DNA of 64,000 nucleotides, taken from contig UREV01000003.1 of assembly GCA_900546925.1 (NCBI GenBank), positions 44,335 through 108,334 of the forward strand, given 5' to 3'. Position numbers and translations under genes: made by a program. Under the pieces are notes generated by a model that made no database searches, had not been told where the DNA came from, and was given only the letters and a program-made list of their open reading frames with translations. Positions 52,872 to 61,488 of this stretch are shown here, one piece after another. Origin of the DNA: an uncultured Bacteroides sp. (GTDB lineage: Bacteria; Bacteroidota; Bacteroidia; Bacteroidales; UBA932). Each line of letters opens with the position of its first letter. Within the stretch, counting starts at the first letter, position 1.

Positions 52872-52891
52872 CCACATAAATTTATAATTAT

Positions 52892-54352
52892 ATGAATATT
52901 AGAGATCTTGAACCAAAAGGCGTCTGGACTAATTTTGACGCCCTGTCACAAATTCCACGTCCTTCTAAACACGAGGAGAAAGTAGAACAATACCTCCTCG
53001 ACTGGGGAAAAGCTCATAATGTAGATGTCCGTAAAGACGAGACAGGCAATATAATCTTCACCAAACCTGCTACACCAGGTTACGAAAACAGACGCGGCGT
53101 CATCTTCCAGGCCCATATGGACATGGTACCTCAGAAGACAGCCGAGACTGTACACGACTTCCTTACCGACCCTATCCAGACAGAAATCGACGGCGAATGG
53201 GTAAAAGCAAAGGGAACCACACTTGGAGCAGATAACGGTATCGGCGTATGTATCGCCCTCGCTGCCCTCGAAGACAACACCCTGAAACATGGCCCTATCG
53301 AGGCTCTCATCACATACGATGAAGAAACCGGAATGACCGGAGCGACCAAGCTGAAACCAGGTGAACTTAAAGGCGACATCCTCCTGAATCTCGACTCTGA
53401 GGCAGAAGGCGAGCTCTACATAGGTTGTGCAGGCGGACTGGACGGAATGGGCGACTTCTCATATAAGATGATCGACGCTCCTGCCGGATTCGAGAGCTAC
53501 AGGCTGACTGTCAAGGGAATGAAGGGCGGTCACTCAGGACAGGACATTAACCTCTACCGCGGAAATGCAAACAAAGCTGCCGCCAGAGTATTGCTGCCGC
53601 TCCTCGAAAAATTCGGCGTGAAAGTCGCTGACTTCACCGGTGGAAGCCTCCGCAACGCCATCCCGTTCGAGGCTGAAGTTGCCATTCTTGTGCCTTCGGC
53701 CAATGTGGCTGAGGTCAATGCCAAAGTGGAGGAGCTGTTCGGCATCATCAAGTCAGAATATGCTGACACTGACCCTGAAACGGTCTGCTTCTTCGAGAAA
53801 CAAAATGAGCCGTTTACCTCTTATATAGAGGATGACGTAATGTTGAGGGCAGTAAAAGCCATAATGGCATGCCCTAACGGAGTGGAAAGAATGAGCCCTA
53901 CTATGCCTGGCCTTGTGGAAACATCTGTGAACATGGCAGTGGTGAGAACTAAGGACGGACATCTCACAGTTCATTCACTTATAAGAAGTTCTGTAGATAC
54001 AGCCAGAGAGGATGTGGCAGAAAAGATGCGCTGCGTATTCGAACTTGCAGGTGCCGGTTTCAACACATTCGGAGCTTATTCAGGTTGGACACCGATTCCT
54101 TCAGCACCTATTATCGGCGTCATGAAAGACGTTTACAAGAATCTGTTCGGAGTCGAGATGAAGGTTACAGCTATCCACGCAGGTCTCGAGTGTGCTCTTC
54201 TCGGAGCCAAATATCCTAACTGGGATATGGTATCATTCGGTCCTACCATCAAGTATCCGCACTCACCGGATGAGAGAGTGAAGATCGACACTGTGGATAA
54301 GTGTTGGAAATTTGTGAAGAGTGTTCTGGAGAACATTCCTGAAAAGAAATAA
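52892..54352 (+). CDS. pepD: Aminoacyl-histidine dipeptidase (M20 family)
   Basis: 486 residues, normal for PepD. VIFQAHMDMVPQ (first zinc His), GADNGIGVCIALAAL (bridging Asp), TYDEETGMTGA (catalytic Glu and zinc Glu), LDSEAEGE, and GGHSGQDINLYRGNANK of the lid. The C-terminal AIHAGLECALLGAKYP and GPTIKYPHSPDERV hold the last zinc ligands. It hydrolyses dipeptides such as beta-Ala-His in the cytosol and fits with the peptide transporter at 49-51 kb. A dispersed word is at 53713. Confidence 0.95.
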   Translation: MNIRDLEPKGVWTNFDALSQIPRPSKHEEKVEQYLLDWGKAHNVDVRKDETGNIIFTKPATPGYENRRGVIFQAHMDMVPQKTAETVHDFLTDPIQTEIDGEWVKAKGTTLGADNGIGVCIALAALEDNTLKHGPIEALITYDEETGMTGATKLKPGELKGDILLNLDSEAEGELYIGCAGGLDGMGDFSYKMIDAPAGFESYRLTVKGMKGGHSGQDINLYRGNANKAAARVLLPLLEKFGVKVADFTGGSLRNAIPFEAEVAILVPSANVAEVNAKVEELFGIIKSEYADTDPETVCFFEKQNEPFTSYIEDDVMLRAVKAIMACPNGVERMSPTMPGLVETSVNMAVVRTKDGHLTVHSLIRSSVDTAREDVAEKMRCVFELAGAGFNTFGAYSGWTPIPSAPIIGVMKDVYKNLFGVEMKVTAIHAGLECALLGAKYPNWDMVSFGPTIKYPHSPDERVKIDTVDKCWKFVKSVLENIPEKK

Positions 54353-54415
54353 TGCAGCCGGTTTTTCTCGTTTTTCGCCGGCAGGGGGTGCCTGTCATGA
54401 AACTATTGAAATATT

Positions 54416-55276
54416 ATGATAATAATAGCAGAAAGTGGCGCTACTAAGACTGATTGGCGCTCGATATCGGATAACGGGACGATTTACTCGCTCCGCACAC
54501 CGGGAATGAACGTGGCTTCGGCGACACCTGAATTTATTTCAGGCGTGTTGGCAAGTGCTATACCGGAATTGGACCCGTCTGGGGAGACTGTCACCGAAAT
54601 ACATTTTTATGCGGCTGGACTGATTTCGGATGGTAAAAACGTGCCTGACAGCGCCAAGAATCTGGATGCTGAATTTCATAAAGCATTTCCTGAGGCTGAG
54701 ATAGAATATGCGTCCGACCTTCTGGATGCGGCCCGTGCATTGTGTGGCAGAAAGCCTGGAATCGCCGTGATTTTAGGTACAGGTTCTAACAGCTGCGAGT
54801 ATGACGGGGAGAAAATCGTGAAGAATGTGCGCTCTGGAGGTTTTATTTTAGGAGATGAGGGCGGAGGAGCATGTTTGGGAAAACTGTTTATGTCAGATTT
54901 CTTGAAAGGACTTGTTCCTGAACCGCTTGCCACGGAGTTTGCTGAAAAATTCAAGGTGGACTATCTGACCGTAGTCCAGAACGTTTATAAGGGAGGTGCA
55001 CCTTCAGGGTATTTGGGCTCGTTCTCACCTTTCATTTCTTCTCACTATAATACTGTTCCTTATGTTAAAGAGCTGATAGATAATAATTTCAGATCTCTTT
55101 TCACACGCTGTCTTTCACAGTACGATATCGCAGGAAAGCCTGTCGGTGTAGTGGGCGGATTCGCAGCGGCACATAAAGAGACATTGATCAGAATCGCTTC
55201 TGAATTCGGTGTCACCATATCAGAAATTACTGCATCACCGGTGGAAGGACTGGTGAGATTCCATACTGAAAAATAA
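54416..55276 (+). CDS. N-acetylglucosamine/muramate kinase-like protein (BadF/BadG ATPase family)
   Basis: 286 residues. IIIAESGATKTDWR is the phosphate-1 loop of the ASKHA fold, GTGSNSCEYDG and GGFILGDEGGGACLGK are the phosphate-2 and substrate-specific loops, and GVVGGFAAAHKETL is the adenosine-binding loop. Such short ATPases phosphorylate GlcNAc (and MurNAc in MurK). It lies 20 bases before murQ, so MurNAc-6-phosphate or GlcNAc-6-phosphate formation from cell-wall turnover is the natural reading. The exact sugar cannot be told from the sequence. Confidence 0.85.
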   Translation: MIIIAESGATKTDWRSISDNGTIYSLRTPGMNVASATPEFISGVLASAIPELDPSGETVTEIHFYAAGLISDGKNVPDSAKNLDAEFHKAFPEAEIEYASDLLDAARALCGRKPGIAVILGTGSNSCEYDGEKIVKNVRSGGFILGDEGGGACLGKLFMSDFLKGLVPEPLATEFAEKFKVDYLTVVQNVYKGGAPSGYLGSFSPFISSHYNTVPYVKELIDNNFRSLFTRCLSQYDIAGKPVGVVGGFAAAHKETLIRIASEFGVTISEITASPVEGLVRFHTEK

Positions 55277-55296
55277 CTGTTCAAATTCTATAGGAC

Positions 55297-56118
55297 ATGA
55301 AAACTACAGAACAATCATCGAATTATCAGCATCTGGACGAGATGTCTGTAAAAGAAATCCTTACGGGAATAAATAACGAGGACAGCAGCGTTCCTGCAGC
55401 TGTGGCAGAGGAGATACCTCAGATCGAGAAACTCGTAGAAGGAGTGGTCGCAAGAATGAAAAAAGGTGGCCGCGTGTTCTATCTCGGTGCCGGCACGAGC
55501 GGACGTCTCGGCGTGGTAGATGCTTCAGAAATACCTCCTACATACGGAGTTCATGATAAATTCATCGGTCTTATCGCAGGTGGTGACAGGGCTATCCGTG
55601 ACGCAGTAGAGGCAGCAGAAGATAATCCTCAGGGAGGATGGGCTGATATGCAGCCGTTCCATCCGACTGCAGATGATATAGTTATCGGTGTTGCGGCTTC
55701 AGGTTCTACACCTTATGTCATAGGTGCCGTGAAGATTGCCCGTGAGCATGGCCTTCTTACCGGATGTATAACATGTAACAAGGGTTCTGACCTTGCTGCT
55801 GCCGCTGAGATTCCAGTGGAGGTGGTTGTAGGCCCTGAGTTCGTGACTGGAAGTACCCGAATGAAATCCGGTACAGCTCAGAAACTTGTGCTGAATATGA
55901 TTTCTACTGCGACCATGATTCGTCTCGGTCATGTGAAGGGAAACAAGATGGTGGACATGCAGCTTACTAACAAGAAGCTTGTAGACCGCGGTTCACGTAT
56001 GATTATGGGAGAGACCGGTATTACGGATTATGAACTTGCCAAGAGGCTGCTCCTCAAATATGGTTCTGTCCGCAAGGCTGTGGATGCCTATAATGGAGGC
56101 GACAAGGATGCGAAGTGA
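55297..56118 (+). CDS. murQ: N-acetylmuramic acid 6-phosphate etherase
   Basis: 273 residues. The SIS domain motif YLGAGTSGRLGVVDASEIPPTYG at about residues 62-85 and VIGVAASGSTPYVIGAV are diagnostic, along with GPEFVTGSTRMKSGTAQKLVLNM. It cleaves the D-lactyl ether of MurNAc-6-phosphate to give GlcNAc-6-phosphate and lactate in peptidoglycan recycling. It is between the kinase and recR and ends 11 bases inside recR. Confidence 0.95.
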   Translation: MKTTEQSSNYQHLDEMSVKEILTGINNEDSSVPAAVAEEIPQIEKLVEGVVARMKKGGRVFYLGAGTSGRLGVVDASEIPPTYGVHDKFIGLIAGGDRAIRDAVEAAEDNPQGGWADMQPFHPTADDIVIGVAASGSTPYVIGAVKIAREHGLLTGCITCNKGSDLAAAAEIPVEVVVGPEFVTGSTRMKSGTAQKLVLNMISTATMIRLGHVKGNKMVDMQLTNKKLVDRGSRMIMGETGITDYELAKRLLLKYGSVRKAVDAYNGGDKDAK

Positions 56119-56740
56119 AAAATATCCCTCAGAGCTTCTGGAGCAGGCTGTTGATGCCATAAGTTCGCTTCCGGGAGTGGGGGAGAAGAGTGCTCTCAGG
56201 CTGGCGTTGCATCTGCTTCGCCAGCCTGTTGATAATGTGCGGCATTTTACGGATTCCATAAGAAATCTCAGGGAGAATGTAAAATATTGCCGTACCTGCA
56301 TGATGATATCAGATGATGAAGAGTGTGCGATATGCAGGGATGGCAGCCGTGACCATAATACTATATGTGTTGTGGAAAATGTCCGTGATGTGATGAGCAT
56401 CGAGGCTACCGGCCAGTATCATGGGGTTTATCATGTACTGGGCGGAAAGATATCACCGATCGACGGTGTGGGGCCGTCGGATTTGAAAATCGTCGAACTT
56501 AAAAATCGTGTGGCAGCATTGACCCAAACCGCAGGGGCGGAGAACCTGGAGGTGATTTTGGCGCTCAGCGGGGATGTCGAGGGGGAGACGACTTCTTTTT
56601 ACATTTTCCGGCAGATTGCTGGTTTCGGGGTGAAGGTGTCGGCGTTGGCGCGCGGACTCGGTTTCGGCGACGATTTGGAATATGCTGACCAGCTCACGCT
56701 CGGGCGTTCTATTGTGAATCGTCAAGTGTTTAAGCCATAA
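56108..56740 (+). CDS. recR: Recombination protein RecR
   Basis: 210 residues from the ATG at 56108 (MRSEKYPSELLEQAV). The frame extends 78 bases upstream into murQ, but that part is not RecR. HhH motif SSLPGVGEKSALRLALHLL, zinc finger CRTCMMISDDEECAIC, Toprim domain starting TICVVENVRDVMSIE and GGKISPIDGVGPSDL. It forms with RecO the loader of RecA on gapped DNA. It overlaps murQ by 11 bases and is followed by mntP after 6 bases. An inverted dispersed word is at 56516. Confidence 0.95.
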   Translation: MRSEKYPSELLEQAVDAISSLPGVGEKSALRLALHLLRQPVDNVRHFTDSIRNLRENVKYCRTCMMISDDEECAICRDGSRDHNTICVVENVRDVMSIEATGQYHGVYHVLGGKISPIDGVGPSDLKIVELKNRVAALTQTAGAENLEVILALSGDVEGETTSFYIFRQIAGFGVKVSALARGLGFGDDLEYADQLTLGRSIVNRQVFKP

Positions 56741-56746
56741 TGCGTT

Positions 56747-57304
56747 ATGGAGGAAATATTTAAGGATATTCTGCTCTCGGCCTCGCTGTGTGCGGATTGT
56801 TTCGCGGTGTCTCTTTGTGCGAGCGTGGCTATGAAGCGCGTTTCGTGGGGCGAGATTTTGAAGATTTCCCTGATATTCGCGGTCATTCAGACGTCCTTCC
56901 TTTTTGTTGGTTGGGCGTTCGGCGATTTTATCGCGCGGTATGTGCTGGCCTACGTGAAGTATATTGGTATGGGCCTGCTGCTTTTCGTCGGCGGGTCCAT
57001 GATAAAGGAGGCGTTTTCCGAGGAGGAGTCGCAGAATTTGTCCGGGCTCAGGAATATCGTCATAGCCGGCGTGGCCGACAGTATCGATGCATTGGCAGTG
57101 GGAATTTCCATGTCCATGGCCGGAAGGGGACTGCACGGAATGACAGTCCCTCTCGCGGCGGTGTTCCTGATTACAGCCCTGTCCGTGGTCCTGGGAATTA
57201 AAGGCGGTCACGTCATCGGTCGTCGTGCCGGAAAACCCGCCTCCATCGTGGGCGGTTGCGTGCTCATCCTCCTTGGGCTGAATATCGTTTTCGAGATTGT
57301 GTGA
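56747..57304 (+). CDS. mntP: Manganese efflux pump MntP
   Basis: 185 residues, six membrane spans. Family motifs are SASLCADCFAVSLCASVAM (helix 1 with the conserved Asp) and IAGVADSIDALAVGISMSM (helix 4, second Asp repeat), which give MntP its internal twofold repeat. It exports Mn2+ from the cytosol. There is no yybP-ykoY riboswitch or other leader: only six bases separate it from recR, so it is probably driven by the upstream promoters. Confidence 0.93.
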   Translation: MEEIFKDILLSASLCADCFAVSLCASVAMKRVSWGEILKISLIFAVIQTSFLFVGWAFGDFIARYVLAYVKYIGMGLLLFVGGSMIKEAFSEEESQNLSGLRNIVIAGVADSIDALAVGISMSMAGRGLHGMTVPLAAVFLITALSVVLGIKGGHVIGRRAGKPASIVGGCVLILLGLNIVFEIV

Positions 57305-57333
57305 TGTCGATTGTGTAATCGATTATGGTATAC

Positions 57334-57852
57334 TTACTTTTTCTTGCTGTATGTGACGTTATTGAATTTTATCTGTCCATTATCCATGAACTCTATAGGC
57401 ATTTCCTGGAATTTTCCGGAGCCTGAGTCGAGGACATCAGCAGGACAGTTTATGAATGCGCCCATAGGTAGTTCCAAGTAGAGAACCCCGTTTTCAATCC
57501 TATACAATAGCGGTTTACCAATCTCATCTTTCGGAGTGTTTTTGTAAAAATGAATGTAGACATCATTTCCGTCTTTTTTAAAAAAGCGGATTCCCGGGAT
57601 AATCATAGATCCCTTATGTCGTGCGTCGGGGTTTGAGGTATCGACATATAGTACTGAGATTTCACCGTTCTTATCTACTTTTCCATCATAATACTTGTCG
57701 TGAGGAGGACCGAGCTCGCGTCCGCAGGCGTATACGGGTACCCATCTTCCAAGTATCCCTTCTTGTGATTCGTCGGATGAACCTTTTTTGCAGCCGACTA
57801 AAAGAAGCAGGCCTGCAAAAATGGCCAAAAATTGATAAGATTTCTTGAACAT
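57334..57852 (-). CDS. Small lipoprotein, lipocalin-like
   Basis: 172 residues. Signal MFKKSYQFLAIFAGLLLLVGC with lipobox LVGC. The mature protein is short beta strands starting ILGRWVPVYACGREL, like the GxW start of lipocalin-like domains in Bacteroidetes lipoproteins, and ends QIKFNNVTYSKKK. The function is unknown. It stands alone, convergent with mntP and divergent from the second SusC gene. Confidence 0.7.
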   Translation of the reverse strand: MFKKSYQFLAIFAGLLLLVGCKKGSSDESQEGILGRWVPVYACGRELGPPHDKYYDGKVDKNGEISVLYVDTSNPDARHKGSMIIPGIRFFKKDGNDVYIHFYKNTPKDEIGKPLLYRIENGVLYLELPMGAFINCPADVLDSGSGKFQEMPIEFMDNGQIKFNNVTYSKKK

Positions 57853-58034
57853 GACTTAAATGGTTTTATGGGGTTTCTTCCTAATAATGCAAATATATTC
57901 TAAATCTTGCATCGATATCATCATTATTTTTAATTTTTCTGTGCATATGAGGATTAAAACCATCTTCTATTACAATAATGAGAAACGTTAAATAAAAAAA
58001 CTCCAACAAACGATTTAAAGACAAATTTATTTCA

Positions 58035-58042
58035 TATATTTG
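58035..58042 (+). promoter_or_regulatory. -7 box of the second SusC/SusD pair
   Basis: TATATTTG is an exact TAnnTTTG match, 34 bases before the ATG at 58077. Confidence 0.6.
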
Positions 58043-58076
58043 TGAATGCAATAATATTATTAACTGCTAATTATAT

Positions 58077-61000
58077 ATGCCTATGGATCAAAAAAAGATG
58101 ATCGGCAATGTAAACATTTACATGTGCCTGGCTGCAGCCTCATTGTTCACGGCTATAAACGTCGGAACAGCTGTTCCTGCTGCTGGAGCCGAATCTCTAT
58201 CGGCTTCTATGGTTTCTCAGACTGACAGGATTAATGTCTCCGGTCAGATTGTGGACGCGTTCGGTCAGCCAGTTCCTGGTGCCAGTGTCATAGAAACCGG
58301 AACCAAAAACGGTGTCAATACCGATGTCGATGGTAAGTTCTTCCTTAGAGTTCCAAAAGGAGCTACCCTCGAAATTTCATGTATTGGTTACGAGACTATT
58401 AAAGTGGTAGCTTCGGAAGCCATGTCTGTCACTCTTCGCGAGGACTCTGAATTTCTTGATGAAGTAGTTGTCGTCGGTTTCGGTACTCAGAAGAAAGTCA
58501 ACATGACAGGTTCTGTTACTGCTGTCGATGTCGATAAAGCTTTCGGCAGCAAGCCTATTACTGATGTGTCTAAAGGTTTGCAAGGTGTTGTTCCTGGTCT
58601 TACTATTTCATATAGTACCAATGACTTGGATGCATCTCCTACAATGAAAATTCGTGGTACCGGCTCTATTAACGGTGATAACAAACCTCTTATCCTTCTT
58701 GATGGTGTTGAGGTTCCTGATCTTTCATTTGTAAACCCGGACAACGTCAAGAGTATATCAGTCCTCAAGGATGCCGCTTCAGCTTCCATCTATGGATCAC
58801 GTGCTGCATGGGGTGTTGTCCTCATTACATCTAAAGATGGTTCTGCTGTAAAGGATAGAGTTTCCATTACATACTCAAATAACTTCTCATGGAATCAGCC
58901 AATTGGACTTCCTAAGTATATTACTGACAAGGATGGTATTCTGGCTCAGCTCGAAGAAGGAATCATTGCTCAGAAGAATGTTGATGGCCAGAGAATCGAG
59001 GCTTTCGGTATGTATTATGATATGCTCGGGACTGGCATTACAAATTGGTTTAAAAAGTATTCCGGAAATCTCAGCAATCCTGTATACAAATATGGTGAGG
59101 ATTATGAATTCATAGACGGTACACCTTATTATTATAGGGTTTCTGACCCTAACAAGGAGATTTTCAAGACTTCATTCTCTCAGATCCATAACCTTTCCGT
59201 CAATGGCAATACTGGTAAGACAAATTACAATATCGGTCTCGGTTATACCAAGAATGATGGTACTTTGAAAGCTGCCAAGAAGAACGATGTCAAGAGATAC
59301 AACGTGAACCTTTCTAGTAATACTCAGGTCAAGAAATGGTTGAATCTCGGTACTAAGGTGATGTATGTGGAGAAAGAGTTTGAGTACCCTTATGGCTATG
59401 AGTCTAGTAATGGTGCTATGGGACTCATCTATTATACAATGCGTTTCCCTACGTTCTTCCCATTCGGTATTTCAGATGGTAGTAAAAAGGCTGACGGTAC
59501 TTATGCAAGTGAAAGCGCAGCTACCGGTGAAGGTCTTTATTTCCGTCATGGAAATGCTTATGTTGCAAATGAAAGCATCTGCTCTACTAAAGATCAGTAT
59601 TTGACTATCGGCGGTAACATGAAGATTAATATCGCTCCAGGTCTTTCTTTCTATGGTGACTATACGAGAGGTCGCTACAATTATGAGAATAGAACCATGC
59701 GTCAGCCATATTATGTGGCGAACTGGTCGTTCCCTAAAAAGGCAGCCGTGACTACTAATGACTTCCTGCAGAGAACATTTGTAAATAAGATCACTAATAC
59801 TTACAATGCTTACTTTGACTATGTGTTCGATATCCAGAAACAGCATAACTTTGCTATCAAACTTGGTGCGAATGCTGAGGATTTAAGGTATGACAGTCAG
59901 TCAGTTAAAGTTAATGGCGTACAGAATGCGGATATCCCGACTCTTAACCTTACCGATGGTAAGAACGAGGGTATTGTAAATGAGTCTTTGAGACATAGGG
60001 CTACAGCCGGTTTCTTCGGTCGTATCAACTATAACTACAAAGAAAAATATCTCCTCGAAGTGAACGGACGTTATGATGGTTCTTCATCATTCCGTGTTGG
60101 TAAGCAGTGGGCATTCTTCTCATCTGCTTCTGCAGGTTACCGTATTTCAGAAGAAAACTTCTGGACTAATATCAAGCCTTACGTTCCGACACTTAAACTT
60201 AGAGCTTCTTATGGTTCTGTCGGTAACCAGGCTCTTGAGTCTTGGTATCCATATATCGCTACAATGTCTACAAAGACTGTCAGCTGGATTGGAACTGATA
60301 TGAATCAGGTGTCTACAGTTACTACTCCGTCCGCTATCAATGCTGATATGACATGGGAGAAAATTCGTACCCTCGATATCGGTTTCGATGCAGGTTTCTT
60401 CAACAATGAACTTAATGTTACATTCGATTGGTATCAGAGACGTAATATCGGTATGCTCGTTGCCGGCAATGAAATTGTACGTTATGTAGGTATTGCTACT
60501 GCTCCTCTTGAGAATGGTGGAGACTTGAAGACGACCGGATGGGAGCTTCAGATTGATTACAACCATTCATTCAATAAGGATCTCGCAGTTTACGGAACAT
60601 TCACAATTTCAGATGCTAAATCAGAGATTACCAAGTGGAATAATACAACTGGTGCACTCAATGGATGGTATGAAGGAAAACAGATTGGTGAAATCTGGGG
60701 CTTTGAAACAGATAGATATTTCAACTCTTCAGATTTGAATGCTGACGGTACACTTAAAGCTGGCATTCCGGATCAGTCTTATATTCAGAATGGTTCTTTC
60801 CGTTTCGGTGCTGGTGATATCAAGTACAAGGATTTGGACAATAGTGGTAAAATCGATACCGGTAAGGGTACTATCGATGATCACGGCGACTTGAAGCGTA
60901 TCGGTAATCAGCTTCCTCGTTACGAGTATTCTCTTCGTCTTGGTGCGATGTTCAAGGGCTTTGACTTTGAAGTCCTCTTCCAGGGTGTAGGTAAGCGTGA

Positions 61001-61469
61001 CATGTGGACAACTTCTTCACTCTTTATTCCTCACGCAGCTGGTGCCCAGATGAATATCTTTGAAAATCAGTTGGATTATTGGACAGAAAGCAATCAGAAT
61101 GCTAAGTTCCCTCGTCCATATATCAATGGCGCTTTCGGTTCACTTTCAGGTCTTCCTGGAAATTCAGGATGTAACAACTTCGCTCCTCAGACTAAGTATT
61201 TGAACAATCTCGCTTATTTGAGAGTTAAGAACCTGACAATCGGTTATACCCTGCCTCAGAATCTTACCAGGAAAATTTTTGTTGAGAAACTCCGTTTCTA
61301 CTTCAGTGCTCAGAACCTTCTTACATTCGACCACATTAATGGTGTGATGGACCCTGAGTGTACCGGAGGATGGTCTTCTACTTATACAAATGGTATCGAT
61401 ATGACATATGCTGGTCGCGCGATGCCGTTCAACCGTCAGTGGACTTGCGGACTTCAGATTACTTTCTAA
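58077..61469 (+). CDS. SusC/RagA-family TonB-dependent outer-membrane receptor
   Basis: 1130 residues; ATG at 58083 is an alternative. A signal segment (CLAAASLFTAINVGTAVPAAGA) is followed by a carboxypeptidase-D-like domain (INVSGQIVDAFGQPVPGASV), the plug (DEVVVVGFGTQKKVNMTGSV, KPLILLDGVEVPDLSF, SIYGSRAAWGVVLIT) and a beta-barrel to the end. The plug motif SRAAWG in place of SRAANG is a small oddity. It imports an unknown glycan or other nutrient with its SusD partner 19 bases downstream. Codon use and base content are more A/T-rich than in the starch-locus SusC. No GGTCAATGC word is found in this whole region. Confidence 0.93.
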   Translation: MPMDQKKMIGNVNIYMCLAAASLFTAINVGTAVPAAGAESLSASMVSQTDRINVSGQIVDAFGQPVPGASVIETGTKNGVNTDVDGKFFLRVPKGATLEISCIGYETIKVVASEAMSVTLREDSEFLDEVVVVGFGTQKKVNMTGSVTAVDVDKAFGSKPITDVSKGLQGVVPGLTISYSTNDLDASPTMKIRGTGSINGDNKPLILLDGVEVPDLSFVNPDNVKSISVLKDAASASIYGSRAAWGVVLITSKDGSAVKDRVSITYSNNFSWNQPIGLPKYITDKDGILAQLEEGIIAQKNVDGQRIEAFGMYYDMLGTGITNWFKKYSGNLSNPVYKYGEDYEFIDGTPYYYRVSDPNKEIFKTSFSQIHNLSVNGNTGKTNYNIGLGYTKNDGTLKAAKKNDVKRYNVNLSSNTQVKKWLNLGTKVMYVEKEFEYPYGYESSNGAMGLIYYTMRFPTFFPFGISDGSKKADGTYASESAATGEGLYFRHGNAYVANESICSTKDQYLTIGGNMKINIAPGLSFYGDYTRGRYNYENRTMRQPYYVANWSFPKKAAVTTNDFLQRTFVNKITNTYNAYFDYVFDIQKQHNFAIKLGANAEDLRYDSQSVKVNGVQNADIPTLNLTDGKNEGIVNESLRHRATAGFFGRINYNYKEKYLLEVNGRYDGSSSFRVGKQWAFFSSASAGYRISEENFWTNIKPYVPTLKLRASYGSVGNQALESWYPYIATMSTKTVSWIGTDMNQVSTVTTPSAINADMTWEKIRTLDIGFDAGFFNNELNVTFDWYQRRNIGMLVAGNEIVRYVGIATAPLENGGDLKTTGWELQIDYNHSFNKDLAVYGTFTISDAKSEITKWNNTTGALNGWYEGKQIGEIWGFETDRYFNSSDLNADGTLKAGIPDQSYIQNGSFRFGAGDIKYKDLDNSGKIDTGKGTIDDHGDLKRIGNQLPRYEYSLRLGAMFKGFDFEVLFQGVGKRDMWTTSSLFIPHAAGAQMNIFENQLDYWTESNQNAKFPRPYINGAFGSLSGLPGNSGCNNFAPQTKYLNNLAYLRVKNLTIGYTLPQNLTRKIFVEKLRFYFSAQNLLTFDHINGVMDPECTGGWSSTYTNGIDMTYAGRAMPFNRQWTCGLQITF

Positions 61470-61488
61470 TTTATAACACATTGATTAT

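Larger units (their letters stand above)
2011..56524. repeat. Dispersed short word GGTCAATGC (consensus aaGGTCAATGCY)
   Basis: Exact GGTCAATGC on the plus strand starts at 2011, 3168, 6753, 10537, 12803, 30837, 31194, 31287, 41386, 44588, 45651, 49612 and 53713; on the minus strand (GCATTGACC) at 3290, 5827, 11931, 13558, 24504, 26949, 31742, 38818, 44974, 52164 and 56516. Near matches TGTCAATGC: plus 2259, 7979, 12606, 26293, 39966, 48566; minus 28970, 37043. Matches with another ninth base: 7684, 17985, 18915, 20798, 42065, 43402, 48752, 51608, 52796. All 24 exact copies lie in genes. They were counted by eye. Confidence 0.8.

Noticed and set aside
2011..56524. The word GGTCAATGC as a Chi or KOPS-like polar motif
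   Set aside because: Orientation is mixed (13 to 11) and alternates along the window, with no strand bias that these motifs need. A replication-terminus crossing could blur this, but not at such a fine scale.
2011..56524. The word as a by-product of a common peptide (Val-Asn-Ala)
   Set aside because: It is also read as Ala-Leu-Thr, Ile-Asp and Ser-Met, so the selection is at DNA level.
56741..56746. Manganese (yybP-ykoY) riboswitch before mntP
   Set aside because: Only six bases separate recR and mntP, so there is no room for it.
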